From JBAQMG01 sp049302575 (lineage in GTDB: Bacteria; Bacillota; Desulfitobacteriia; Desulfitobacteriales; Desulfitobacteriaceae), in the NCBI GenBank assembly GCA_049302575.1, contig JBAQMG010000082.1, positions 1 through 34,308 on the forward strand: a stretch of 34,308 nucleotides of DNA. Reading direction: 5' to 3'. Below are positions 22,251-29,817 of the stretch, in pieces. Both the position numbers and the translations under genes were made by a program. Below the pieces are notes generated by a model. The model was not told the DNA's origin and made no database searches. It was given only the letters and a program-made list of their open reading frames with translations. Within the stretch, counting starts at the first letter, position 1. Every line of letters begins with the position of its first letter.

Positions 22251-23276
22251 TTAAATAATGAGCATCGCATCCCCAAAACTATAAAAACGATAATGTTCTT
22301 CTACTGCAAGCTGGTAGGCCTTTTGGGTAAGTTCATAGCCGGCAAAAGCACTGACTAGCATCACTAAGGTCGACTTGGGAAAATGAAAATTGGTAATCAG
22401 ACCATCAAGCACTTGAAACTGGTAACCCGGATAGATGAAAATATCTGTCCAGCCTTCCCCGCCTTGCACCAACCCCGCTTGATCGCCAAGGGATTCTAGG
22501 GTCCGAGCGGACGTTGTCCCTACGGCGATGACCCGTCTTCCCTCTTTTTTAGCCCGATTAATCCGTTCCCTAGCCTCCGGCAAGACCCTATAATACTCAG
22601 AATGCATGGTATGAGCTTTAATATCCTCTACTTTAACAGGACGAAACGTACCTAAGCCCACGTGGAGAAGAATCTCCACAATCTCTACGCCCTTCGCTTT
22701 AAGCTGCTCTAAAAGTTGCTCCGTAAAATGCAACCCAGCCGTCGGGGCAGCCGCTGAACCTCGCTCTTTGGCATAAACCGTTTGATAACGTTCCTGATGT
22801 TCCAACTGGGTGGTAATATAAGGAGGCAACGGCATCTGACCCAGTTGCTCCAAGACCTCTTCAAATACCCCCTCATACTCAAACTTAATCACCCGATTGC
22901 CATTATCTAAAATCTCAAGCAGCTGACCACTGAGCATACCCTCAGCAAAAACAACCCCTTGCCCAACCTTAAGCCGTTTACCAGGCTTGACTAAAACCTC
23001 CCAAAGATCCCGTTCCAAACATTTAAGTAACAACACTTCAAGCTTAGCCTGAGTATCCTGCTTGTGGCCAATCAAACGTGCTGGAAGTACCCGAGTGTTA
23101 TTTAACACCAACACATCCCCGGCTTTTAAAAGGCTAGCCAAATCCATAAAACTATAATTTTCTATACTTTGCTCACTACGCTTCACCACCATCATCCTAG
23201 AAGAATCACGCGGCTCAATCGGCACTTGAGCAATCAGCTCCTGCGGTAAATAAAAGTCAAAATCCGAAACATTCAA
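22251..23276 (-). CDS. queA: S-adenosylmethionine:tRNA ribosyltransferase-isomerase
   Basis: QueA transfers and rearranges the ribose of SAM onto 7-aminomethyl-deazaguanine in tRNA, making epoxyqueuosine. The 341 residues include FYLPQELIAQVPIEPRDSSR, VLNNTRVLPARLIG, LPPYI, AAPTAGLHFTE, VGLGTFRPVKVEDI and the end TNFHFPKSTLVMLVSAFAG. I start it at TTG 23276, 7 bases after AAGGAG. The longer frame from 23369 adds 31 residues encoded by the repeat sequences 23298-23347 and is unlikely. No tgt follows downstream within the window; tgt commonly neighbours queA. Confidence 0.95.
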   Translation of the reverse strand: MNVSDFDFYLPQELIAQVPIEPRDSSRMMVVKRSEQSIENYSFMDLASLLKAGDVLVLNNTRVLPARLIGHKQDTQAKLEVLLLKCLERDLWEVLVKPGKRLKVGQGVVFAEGMLSGQLLEILDNGNRVIKFEYEGVFEEVLEQLGQMPLPPYITTQLEHQERYQTVYAKERGSAAAPTAGLHFTEQLLEQLKAKGVEIVEILLHVGLGTFRPVKVEDIKAHTMHSEYYRVLPEARERINRAKKEGRRVIAVGTTSARTLESLGDQAGLVQGGEGWTDIFIYPGYQFQVLDGLITNFHFPKSTLVMLVSAFAGYELTQKAYQLAVEEHYRFYSFGDAMLII

Positions 23277-23297
23277 TCTTATTTTCTCCTTCTTGGC

Positions 23298-23347
23298 ACG
23301 GCGATACGCGATGCACGATATACACGAAATGCATAATGCATAATTAA
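23298..23347. repeat. Junction of the GC-rich and AT-rich repeat families
   Basis: GCGATACGCGATGCACGATA (23301-23320) belongs to the CGATG/CGAAG word family and is followed directly by ATGCATAATGCATAATTAA (23329-23347) of the AT-rich family. It lies just upstream of the queA ribosome binding site. Confidence 0.5.
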
Positions 23348-23656
23348 GAAACGCTATGTTTTGATCCAATCTCTGCTTTTGATACTATCTTTGCTTTTGA
23401 TCCTAGTCCTGCTTCTAGGTGTTCCTTCTTCTACGTGAATAATCCAGAGCAAAATTAGCCACTGTTCCGGAACGAGAGAGCAGAGCCATGATACCAGCTT
23501 TATTTGTGCCATCCCTCCGGTTAGAGAGCCACCGGGTTGACATTACAAGAGCTACTGTCGTGTTGTGGATAAAACAATACAAAACGTATCTTTAGCCCAA
23601 ATCTCTGGAGAAGTGGCTCATTTCCCTATGTATTCCAGCACCTCTTACGTCAACGT
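23348..23656. other. Part of the spoIID-queA gap without recognised genes
   Basis: I see no convincing open frame. TTTGCTTTTGAT-like words repeat near 23365-23405. CTTACG-TCAA-CGTAAG (23644-23659) forms a 6-bp hairpin next to the repeat element. A plus TTGACA near 23537 has no suitable -10 partner. Confidence 0.4.
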
Positions 23657-23832
23657 AAGAAAGCACGCTTGCTAAGAGAGCATATAGCGAATTTGCGTCA
23701 ATGAACGCAGATCATAAAGCGTTAAGCACGACAAGGGTTCACATACAGAATAGCCTATGGGTTTTGGAGTGTAGCTTTATTATCAAGAGAATAGCAAATG
23801 TAGCGCATGCGAACGTGCAAGCGTGCTTTCTT
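23657..23832 (+). repeat. Dispersed intergenic element, copy 2, with 16-bp terminal inverted repeats
   Basis: AAGAAAGCACGCTTGC (23657-23672) and its exact inverse (23817-23832) bound a 176-base element. Inside are the conserved left end (23668-23735) and the identical right end (23793-23815) shared with copy 1. There is no open frame of note and no GGATG array. It ends 8 bases from the spoIID stop. Confidence 0.85.
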
Positions 23833-23840
23833 CCCCGTAC

Positions 23841-25172
23841 CTACCTCTTCACAACCACCACATTATCATAATAAAACCCCAAAATATCCGCATATCCATA
23901 CCCCAACTGAGCCATATGATAAGCACCCCACTGACTCATTCCCACGCCATGCCCCCAACCCCGTCCACTAAAAATAAAGACTCCAAAGGGCTGCACCTTC
24001 GGACTACTTCCTTGGCTTGAACTAATAATCTTTCCCAACAAGGGACCCCGCATTTCCTGTTCCTGCACAGGGTAGGGAAGCTTCAACGAACCTGACAAGA
24101 ACTCCTTAAAATGATCTGTCGGAGTATAGCTGACCTCAAAAAGGCTACCTAAAAAAGCGAACCGACTGATGGATTGCCCAAACGGATAAAACGCCTTGAC
24201 AAATTCTCGTCCAGTGAGCGCTCGGGTCTTTTCGGTGTTATCGACCAACCTAACCCCTTTTACCCTGCCAGAGGGGAACTTATCAAGTTCGATTTGTTTC
24301 ACCGGTCCTAACCCAAATTTTTGACCTATCACTTGTGCAGAAGCGATAAAACGCCATTGATCTGCCGCTCCACCCACTCCCCGCGAGAATGGATCAGGAT
24401 GAGCTGAAAAATGCTTATCCTTATTTAGCCAAACATTTTCAGTCGCTTCAGAATAACCGCCATTATGTGCCGAATAAAAAGCGTCGATCGTCTTTAAAGT
24501 CTGATTATCAACGAGGATTTGTCCCGTAGTAGCCTCAACTGCAGCCGTGGCCGAGCCCTCAACTGCTTTTCCCGCATAAGCTTGATCGATATCAGGTGAA
24601 TCAGTCAGCCTTTTTTGGTTCTGAAGGTTTTTTGCCATAAAAGTTCTGGCTGCTATGGCCTGTGCTTTTAAGCCCTCTAAACCATCCTTGGCCCAGGCAT
24701 TACTCATCTCAACGGGAACAACCCCTTTAAGATAATCTTCTTCTTCTAAATTATTAATCAGTTTCCAGTGATCGCCCAACCAAGTTAGGCTTAACCCCCC
24801 ACGATAGGACGCCTGTTCGCCCTGTTGTGAGGTGATTTTCAGAGTACCCTTACCCTGAGAGATTTCCGTCAATTGTACGGTAGCACCTCTTAAGAGCTGA
24901 TAGTCTTCCTGCTTGAGCCGAAGCACTGGCGCCCAACCGCCCCAGCCCACCTGCAAACTTGAACCTTCCGGAAATTTACCCGTATAGGTCGCAGTTATAA
25001 TTTCATATTGTCCTTGTTCAATCGTGATATTAAGCCAACCTGTCTGCCCAAACTTCCAGACAAGTTCAACTACCACTTCTTTGGCCAGACACTGGCTTGT
25101 TATAAAAAGGTTAAGCAGCATAACTCCTAGAAATATGGCGATCCTTCCCACAGGTAAACGAAAGTGTTTCAT
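23841..25172 (-). CDS. spoIID: SpoIID/LytB-domain protein
   Basis: SpoIID is a septal/engulfment lytic transglycosylase that cuts denuded glycan strands during sporulation. The 443 residues have a signal peptide/anchor (about 8-30), a middle region (40-150) and the SpoIID core: YLKGVVPVEMSNAWAKDGLE, LKAQAIAARTFM (E of VEMS is the presumed catalytic acid), DAFYSAHNGGYSEATENVW and the ending GRGWGHGVGMSQWGAYHMAQ. It is longer than B. subtilis SpoIID (343 residues), mainly before the core, so it may be a vegetative LytB-like paralogue. ATG at 25172 follows GGAAGGAG. It lies between ruvB and queA. Confidence 0.88.
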   Translation of the reverse strand: MKHFRLPVGRIAIFLGVMLLNLFITSQCLAKEVVVELVWKFGQTGWLNITIEQGQYEIITATYTGKFPEGSSLQVGWGGWAPVLRLKQEDYQLLRGATVQLTEISQGKGTLKITSQQGEQASYRGGLSLTWLGDHWKLINNLEEEDYLKGVVPVEMSNAWAKDGLEGLKAQAIAARTFMAKNLQNQKRLTDSPDIDQAYAGKAVEGSATAAVEATTGQILVDNQTLKTIDAFYSAHNGGYSEATENVWLNKDKHFSAHPDPFSRGVGGAADQWRFIASAQVIGQKFGLGPVKQIELDKFPSGRVKGVRLVDNTEKTRALTGREFVKAFYPFGQSISRFAFLGSLFEVSYTPTDHFKEFLSGSLKLPYPVQEQEMRGPLLGKIISSSQGSSPKVQPFGVFIFSGRGWGHGVGMSQWGAYHMAQLGYGYADILGFYYDNVVVVKR

Positions 25173-25216
25173 AAATACACTCCTTCCCTATGAACAGATT
25201 GCCCTCTTTTCCCAGC

Positions 25217-26254
25217 TTATATTCCACTCTCCTCTGTGAATAGCCCTTGGTCCGTGCGTCTTTGAGGCAGTGGGAGCCCTAAATGTTGATAGGCCTTCGT
25301 GGTGGCTGTTCTGCCCCGTGGCGTGCGTTGCAAAAAACCCATTTGCAACAAAAACGGTTCGACAACATCCCCGAGGGTTTCTGCCTCTTCCCCAATTGTG
25401 GCAGCCAAAGTTTCTAAGCCCACCGGTCCGCCGTTGAACGTTAAGATAATTGTTTTTAACGTCTTTTGATCGATCTGATCAAGGCCGGCCAGATCGACCT
25501 CTAATTGGTCTAAGGCCCCACGTGCTAATTTTTGAGTAATCGTACCATCTTCCCAAACCTGGGCATAGTCCCTAATTCGCTTAAGTAAACGATTGGCAAT
25601 CCGAGGAGTTCCACGGGAACGAAGCGCAATTTCTTGCGCCCCTTTTTCTGTGATTGACGTTCGCAAAATCCTGGCGGTTCTACAAATAATCGTATGAATA
25701 TCTTGAACCTCATAGAATTCCAGCCTACTGATGACTCCAAAGCGATCTCTCAATGGGGAGGTTAATTGTCCTGCACGGGTCGTTGCTCCGATTAAGGTAA
25801 AGGGAGGAAGGGACAATCTGATGGAACGTGCACTAGGCCCTTTACCAATGACGATATCCAAGCAGCCATCTTCCATAGCCGAGTAGAGAATTTCCTCCGA
25901 AGTTCGGCTTAGTCGATGTATCTCATCGATAAACAACACATCCCGTGGTTCCAAGGCCGTGAGGATCGCTGCCAGATCGCCCGGGCGTTCGATCGCCGGT
26001 CCGGAGGTCGTACGAATGCTGACTCCCATTTCCGTGGCCACAATGTTGGCTAGGGTTGTTTTACCTAAGCCAGGTGGACCATAAAGCAAGACATGATCTA
26101 ACGCTTCTCCCCTGCTGGAAGCAGCTTGGATAAAAACCTTTAAGTTTTCCTTAACTTTAGTTTGTCCGATATAATCAAGCAGGCGGTGAGGTCGAATGAT
26201 CTCGCCTTCTTGATCCTCTGTTTGTTCCTGTGGAGCAATCAAACGTTCATCCAT
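25217..26254 (-). CDS. ruvB: Holliday junction branch migration ATPase RuvB
   Basis: RuvB hexamers drive branch migration of Holliday junctions with RuvA. The 345 residues contain Walker A GPPGLGKTTLAN (near 60), Walker B VLFIDEIHRLS (near 110), sensor 1 LIGATTRAGQLTSPLRDRFG and the C-terminal winged helix with GGPVGLETLAATIGEE and LQMGFLQRTPRGR. The start overlaps the end of ruvA by 8 bases. Confidence 0.98.
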   Translation of the reverse strand: MDERLIAPQEQTEDQEGEIIRPHRLLDYIGQTKVKENLKVFIQAASSRGEALDHVLLYGPPGLGKTTLANIVATEMGVSIRTTSGPAIERPGDLAAILTALEPRDVLFIDEIHRLSRTSEEILYSAMEDGCLDIVIGKGPSARSIRLSLPPFTLIGATTRAGQLTSPLRDRFGVISRLEFYEVQDIHTIICRTARILRTSITEKGAQEIALRSRGTPRIANRLLKRIRDYAQVWEDGTITQKLARGALDQLEVDLAGLDQIDQKTLKTIILTFNGGPVGLETLAATIGEEAETLGDVVEPFLLQMGFLQRTPRGRTATTKAYQHLGLPLPQRRTDQGLFTEESGI

Positions 26255-26879
26255 CTCTAGCCGCCCCCTTCGTTAGCACACGCAGGGCACCCTTAACCAG
26301 TTCCTCAGTTGTTAAATCGTTAGCTTCACCGTTTAACTCACCGTTCACCTGTCCCAAAGCTTGCCGAGTTTCTGCCATAGTATATCCTAACACCAGCAAG
26401 GTTTCTAAGGCATCAGAATTACCAAGGTGGGCTCCTGCTCCTGCATCTGCTCCGAGAGTATTCCCTCCAGCAACCATTGGTCCTTTAAATTTTTCCTTTA
26501 ATTCAAGCACCAGTCGTTGAGCTATCTTCTTGCCTATTCCGGGGACTTTCGTTAACAAACTAATATTTTCACTTGAAATAGCCAGTTGGATTTCTTCTGG
26601 ACCAAACGTCGACAGAATCGCCAGCGCAGCTTTCGGCCCAATTCCAGAGACCCCTAACATTAATAAAAAGAGTCTTTTTTCCTCTATACTATCGAAGCCG
26701 TAAAACGACAAATCATCCTCTCTGACATGAAGATGTGTATATAAAAAAAGCTCTTGTCCGATTCTGACCTTAGTAAGCAAGCCTAAAGGAACCGTAAGTT
26801 GGTAGCCTACGCCTTGGACGTCGAGCACCAAACTATCCACCTGAACCTCCCATACTCTACCACGCAACATCCCGATCAT
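26247..26879 (-). CDS. ruvA: Holliday junction-binding protein RuvA
   Basis: RuvA clamps the four-way junction and loads RuvB. The 210 residues have the OB domain (MIGMLRGRVWEV, LFLYTHLHVREDDLSFYGF), two helix-hairpin-helix motifs (LGVSGIGPKAALAIL and LTKVPGIGKKIAQRLVLELK) and the C-terminal RuvB-binding domain after a flexible, Gly/Ala-rich linker (about 145-160). ATG at 26879 overlaps the ruvC stop by 4 bases. Confidence 0.98.
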   Translation of the reverse strand: MIGMLRGRVWEVQVDSLVLDVQGVGYQLTVPLGLLTKVRIGQELFLYTHLHVREDDLSFYGFDSIEEKRLFLLMLGVSGIGPKAALAILSTFGPEEIQLAISSENISLLTKVPGIGKKIAQRLVLELKEKFKGPMVAGGNTLGADAGAGAHLGNSDALETLLVLGYTMAETRQALGQVNGELNGEANDLTTEELVKGALRVLTKGAARDG

Positions 26880-27373
26880 CGCGCTTCCCCCAATTTGCGC
26901 AGTAAAGCACTACTGTGGGCATGACAAATTGCCACTGCCAAAGCATCAGCAGTATCATCAGGTTTTGGGATCTCCTGCAAACCCAGGAGTGCTTTAACCA
27001 TTTGTTGGACTTGCGTTTTATCTGCTTTACCATAGCCTACCACGGCTTGTTTCACCTGTAAGGGTGTGTATTCGAAGACAGGAATACCCATCTTGGCCGC
27101 TGACAACAGCACTATTCCTCTAGCGTGCCCCACAGACATCGCCGTAGTAGTATTCCGATTGAAAAATAACTCTTCCACGGCAACTTCATCGGGGTGATAG
27201 TTAGCCAGAAATTCCTCGATATTATTGTATAATATCAGCAGTCTTTCGGCCAAAGGCGTATGAGCGGCCGTTCGCCAACTACCGTAGTTAAGCGCGGTTA
27301 ACTTATTCCCCTTTTTTTCAATTAAACCGAAACCCATGATCGCCGTCCCCGGGTCAATTCCCAAAATTATCAT
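26876..27373 (-). CDS. ruvC: Holliday junction resolvase RuvC
   Basis: RuvC cuts junctions symmetrically. The 165 residues have the RNase H-like catalytic set: D7 (ILGIDPGT), E67/E68 (VAVEELFFNRN) and D139/D140/D143 (PKPDDTADALAVAICH). ruvC-ruvA-ruvB overlap and form one operon. The ATG at 27373 follows GGGGTGACGG. Confidence 0.98.
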   Translation of the reverse strand: MIILGIDPGTAIMGFGLIEKKGNKLTALNYGSWRTAAHTPLAERLLILYNNIEEFLANYHPDEVAVEELFFNRNTTTAMSVGHARGIVLLSAAKMGIPVFEYTPLQVKQAVVGYGKADKTQVQQMVKALLGLQEIPKPDDTADALAVAICHAHSSALLRKLGEAR

Positions 27374-27390
27374 CCGTCACCCCACACACG

Positions 27391-27470
27391 CAATTCATAA
27401 TTTATAATTCATAATTCATAATTCATAATCAAGCACGATCTAATTAATAATTAAGCATTATGCATTAAAT
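27391..27470. repeat. AT-rich ATTCATAATTCATAAT repeat
   Basis: Five ATTCATAAT/ATTTATAAT words in tandem are followed by CAAGCACGATCTAATTAAT and AAGCATTATGCATTAAA. The element is repeated in the opposite orientation at 31761-31838, including CATAATCAAGCACG. It lies between ruvC and the bofC-like gene. Confidence 0.7.
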
Positions 27471-27613
27471 TACCCCTAGATATTCCTTCCTCGTGTTCCA
27501 AACCCAGCTTACCCTACAGTATAAAAATGCCTAGAGTTGCAACTCGTGCGAGTAGCTGCGTCGCCATGGTGAGTGTGCGCTTGCACCCCGGGATTTCTCC
27601 AACCGTATCCCAC

Positions 27614-27967
27614 TTACTCATTCCACAATTGCTCACTCACAGTGTCGATGAACGATTGAACTTCATCGAGGGAATTAAAGACAACCTTTGGTGCCATCTC
27701 TAAAAGGTCGATCGGCCAAACTTTTACATCTAGCCCAGAAAGGATCACATTCCCCTTCTCACCCGGTTTTCCTTCAACGACTGATATGAGTCCCCCGTTA
27801 ACAACAAAGTGATAGTTTGGAACTTCTATTACAGCAGTTGCGGTAAGATTGGTTGGCGTCTGTACGTGCCCAAATTCAGTAGTTAACCAACCCGTGAAAA
27901 AAGGAACAGATAAGCCAATAGAAACTCCAATACCTAAGGCAACAAATAATTGTTTCCAAAAAGACAT
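27614..27967 (-). CDS. bofC: BofC-like sporulation protein
   Basis: BofC is a forespore-made protein of the intermembrane space that restrains the SpoIVB protease and so the timing of sigma-K activation. The 117-residue product has an N-terminal anchor (about 5-28) and then one domain with VPNYHFVVNGGLISVVEGKP, GEKGNVILSGLDVKVWPIDL and VVFNSLDEVQSFIDTV. This fits the BofC C-terminal domain (GxIxVFEGKPG, then an LP-containing strand and a helix). The N-terminal BofC domain is missing, so it may be a shorter family relative. ATG at 27967 follows GGGGGGG. Confidence 0.6.
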   Translation of the reverse strand: MSFWKQLFVALGIGVSIGLSVPFFTGWLTTEFGHVQTPTNLTATAVIEVPNYHFVVNGGLISVVEGKPGEKGNVILSGLDVKVWPIDLLEMAPKVVFNSLDEVQSFIDTVSEQLWNE

Positions 27968-28019
27968 AATAACCCCCCCGACAAGTTTTAGCTATAGTCT
28001 TGCCAGGGAAGGCGGAATG

Positions 28020-28138
28020 CATACGAGGCGCGAGGCGCGAAGTTCGAAATAACGAGGCTAATCTGTGCCATGCCTCTCGGCTCTGATTTCTGCCTCGTAT
28101 CGTGCCTCGTGCATCGCGCCTCGTACTTCGCACTTCGC
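28020..28138. repeat. GC-rich CGAGG/CGAAG/CGTAC word repeat beside yebC
   Basis: GAGGCGCGAGGCGCGAAGTT (28025-28044) and, inverted, GCATCGCGCCTCGTACTTCG and CACTTCG (28111-28137) flank about 65 bases. The repeat begins at the very stop codon of yebC. It is the largest copy of the family in the window. Confidence 0.65.
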
Positions 28139-28887
28139 TACAGTTCTCCCTCAATCGCTTCTGCTATATCGAAGTTTGAGTAGACGCCTTGGACATCATC
28201 GTGCTCTTCAAGGAGTTCCATCAGTTTAATAATCTTTCTTGCTTGGTCAAGCTCAGTAATTTCTACGTTGTTCTGAGGAATCAAGTTGATCACAGCCTCT
28301 TCGATGGCTATTCCTTGATCTAATAAGCTCTGACGTACTCCTTCCATCTCAGCTGGAGCAGTATAAATCAAAAACCCTTCCTCATCAACCCCTTCAAGAT
28401 CCTCTGCGCCTGCTTCTAAGACGATTAACATCAACTCATCTTCGGATAATTTTCCTTTAGGCAAGGACAATTGCCCCTTTTCCTCAAACATCCAATTAAC
28501 ACAACCGCTCTCTCCAAGGTTCCCACCATTCTTGGAAAAGATATGTCGTACTTCGCCTGCAGTGCGGTTGCGGTTATCTGTCATAATATTAGCCATAATG
28601 GCTACCCCACCGGGACCATAGCCCTCGTAAAGCAGTTCTTCATAATTCGTTCCTTCACCACCACCGGCACCCTTTTGTATAGCTCTATTAATATTATCAT
28701 TTGGCATATTGGCGGCTTTGGCATTTTCAATAGCAATTTTCAACCGGAAATTATTTGCTGGTTCTCCTCCCCCGGCCTTCGCCGCTACGATCAATTCTCT
28801 GCCTAGTTTGGTAAACATTTTTCCCTTTTGAGCATCAGCCTTACCTTTTTTATGTTTAATATTGGCCCATTTTGAATGCCCTGACAC
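28138..28887 (-). CDS. yebC: YebC/PmpR-family protein
   Basis: YebC-type proteins were described as transcription regulators; some members have been reported to help ribosomes through proline-rich stretches. The 249 residues start MSGHSKWANIKHKKGKADAQ and contain KGKMFTKLGRELIVAAKAGG, NDNINRAIQKGAGG, EGYGPGGVAIMANIMTDNRN and GCVNWMFEEKG, all conserved. Length is normal. ATG at 28887 follows AAGGGGGAG. It precedes ruvC in the transcription direction, a common arrangement. Confidence 0.95.
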   Translation of the reverse strand: MSGHSKWANIKHKKGKADAQKGKMFTKLGRELIVAAKAGGGEPANNFRLKIAIENAKAANMPNDNINRAIQKGAGGGEGTNYEELLYEGYGPGGVAIMANIMTDNRNRTAGEVRHIFSKNGGNLGESGCVNWMFEEKGQLSLPKGKLSEDELMLIVLEAGAEDLEGVDEEGFLIYTAPAEMEGVRQSLLDQGIAIEEAVINLIPQNNVEITELDQARKIIKLMELLEEHDDVQGVYSNFDIAEAIEGEL

Positions 28888-28917
28888 GGCAACTCCCCCT
28901 TATTCTAGTCCAAAAAC

Positions 28918-28944
28918 ATTGTAGCATATTTATCGCATTGCCAA
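28918..28944 (-). promoter_or_regulatory. Weak candidate promoter of yebC
   Basis: On minus, TTGGCA (plus 28939-28944) and TACAAT (plus 28918-28923) are only 15 bases apart. The start would lie about 25 bases before the yebC ATG. Confidence 0.3.
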
Positions 28945-28984
28945 AAGTTATCTGTAAAAAATATCAACGCTCCACATTCCAATC

Positions 28985-29401
28985 TCAACTTTCAACTCTC
29001 AACCTTTTTTCAACTTCTTCCACTATGGCTTCAACAAGATGCGGTAAAGGTACTTTATTCACCCCAATGATTTGAACATTCCCTCGTTGTATGGGTAGTA
29101 ATAGTTTATCTGACTTACTAGCTGAAATTGCACTAGCCATAGCAGGGGTAACCTCCCCCATAAGACCGTAAACCATCATAATCGCCACAGCACCAATAAT
29201 TAAATCAACTCGATCAACATTGTAACAAATGGCTGACTCACCAGAAGCCCCCTCAGTCGCTCCGGCACGTAGCATTGCCCCTGTAGCTAAAGCATTGGTA
29301 CCTAAGCCAAGAATCTCTAAATCAGGTATTCTTTTTCTAAGTTGTTCTACAATATGTTTTCCAATACCCCCACCTTGACCGTCTATTACAGCTACGCGCA
29401 C
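28985..29401 (-). CDS. DUF3842 protein
   Basis: The 138 residues begin MRVAVIDGQGGGIGKHIVEQ, a Rossmann-like glycine-rich loop, followed by LEILGLGTNALATGAMLRAG, NVDRVDLIIGAVAIMMVYGL, MGEVTPAMASAISASKSDKL and PLPHLVEAIVEEVEKRL. This fits the Firmicutes DUF3842 family of unknown function; the shape suggests nucleotide or metabolite binding. The GTG start at 29401 follows AAGGAGGG. It is probably a single-gene unit. Confidence 0.85.
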   Translation of the reverse strand: MRVAVIDGQGGGIGKHIVEQLRKRIPDLEILGLGTNALATGAMLRAGATEGASGESAICYNVDRVDLIIGAVAIMMVYGLMGEVTPAMASAISASKSDKLLLPIQRGNVQIIGVNKVPLPHLVEAIVEEVEKRLRVES

Positions 29402-29444
29402 TTTTTACCCTCCTTAGGTCAAGCTCAGGTTGCCCATATCTTAC

Positions 29445-29474
29445 ATTGTACACGCTACACACTAACATCATCAA
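29445..29474 (-). promoter_or_regulatory. Candidate promoter of the DUF3842 gene
   Basis: On minus, TTGATG (plus 29469-29474), 18 bases, then TACAAT (plus 29445-29450). It lies about 45 bases before the GTG start. Confidence 0.5.
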
Positions 29475-29550
29475 GTTCTTTGCTTGTGTTTATACCGTTT
29501 TCAAAAGACAATCTGAAGGTTAAAGAATATTCAAACTTTTAGAAAAGGGC

Positions 29551-29579
29551 TAGCCAAAGTTTGAGAAATAGGTTACAAT
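29551..29579 (+). promoter_or_regulatory. Promoter of the candidate small RNA
   Basis: TAGCCA (29551-29556), 17-base spacer, TACAAT (29574-29579). Four of six and five of six consensus positions match. Start predicted near 29586. Confidence 0.5.
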
Positions 29580-29585
29580 ATATTT

Positions 29586-29700
29586 GTGGAATGCACTATG
29601 TTTCACAACTAGTGTAGCTTGTACGCTAGTTACCTATCAACTCACTCCTCCTCAATCTAACCCCTCTGTTATATGCCCAGTTTTACACTGGGCTTTTTTT
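29586..29700 (+). ncRNA. Candidate small RNA with CU-rich anti-Shine-Dalgarno stretch
   Basis: In the 416-base gap between DUF3842 and the SASP gene, a promoter is followed by two hairpins, an unpaired CU-rich segment and a terminator, about 115 bases in all. Hairpin one pairs GTGGAA with TTTCAC. Hairpin two pairs AACTAGTGTA with TACGCTAGTT (10 bp, one G-U, loop GCTTG). The segment 29641-29668 has no G until its end and holds CTCCTCCTC (29645-29653), complementary to GAGGAGGAG. No reading frame of note fits inside. The design recalls Firmicutes sRNAs such as RsaE or the sporulation RNA CsfG, but I cannot assign a family. Confidence 0.5.
29675..29700 (+). terminator. Terminator of the candidate small RNA
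   Basis: GCCCAGT (29675-29681) pairs with ACTGGGC (29687-29693), loop TTTAC, followed by seven T residues. It is a textbook intrinsic terminator with no annotated plus-strand gene upstream. Confidence 0.85.
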
Positions 29701-29747
29701 ATGCTTGTCTAATCGTAATTATTGGCGCCTAATACAATTAAGATTAA

Positions 29748-29777
29748 GTATAATTTTAGTTTTATCCGGACAATCTA
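29748..29777 (+). promoter_or_regulatory. Sigma-G-like promoter of the SASP gene
   Basis: GTATA (29748-29752) and CAATCTA (29771-29777) are 18 bases apart. The -35 fits the sigma-G consensus GHATR and the -10 fits CATNNTA at all but one fixed position. The predicted start is about 33 bases before ATG. Confidence 0.45.
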
Positions 29778-29817
29778 ATAGTGATTTCGCAATAAAATTG
29801 GAGGAGGGAATTGAACT

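Noticed and set aside
22061..22276. 71-codon minus frame over the GGATG array
   Set aside because: It is a translation of tandem repeats (HPTPCHPTPCHP) and runs into queA.
23277..23369. 31-residue N-terminal extension of QueA
   Set aside because: It is encoded by dispersed repeats; a TTG with AAGGAG upstream fits the family start.
23530..23570. Promoter starting with TTGACA near 23537 on plus
   Set aside because: There is no -10 hexamer at 16-18 bases and no plus-strand gene downstream.
27876..28154. 92-codon minus frame between yebC and the bofC-like gene
   Set aside because: It reads through the CGAAG repeat (RSTRRDARG...) and overlaps both neighbours out of frame.
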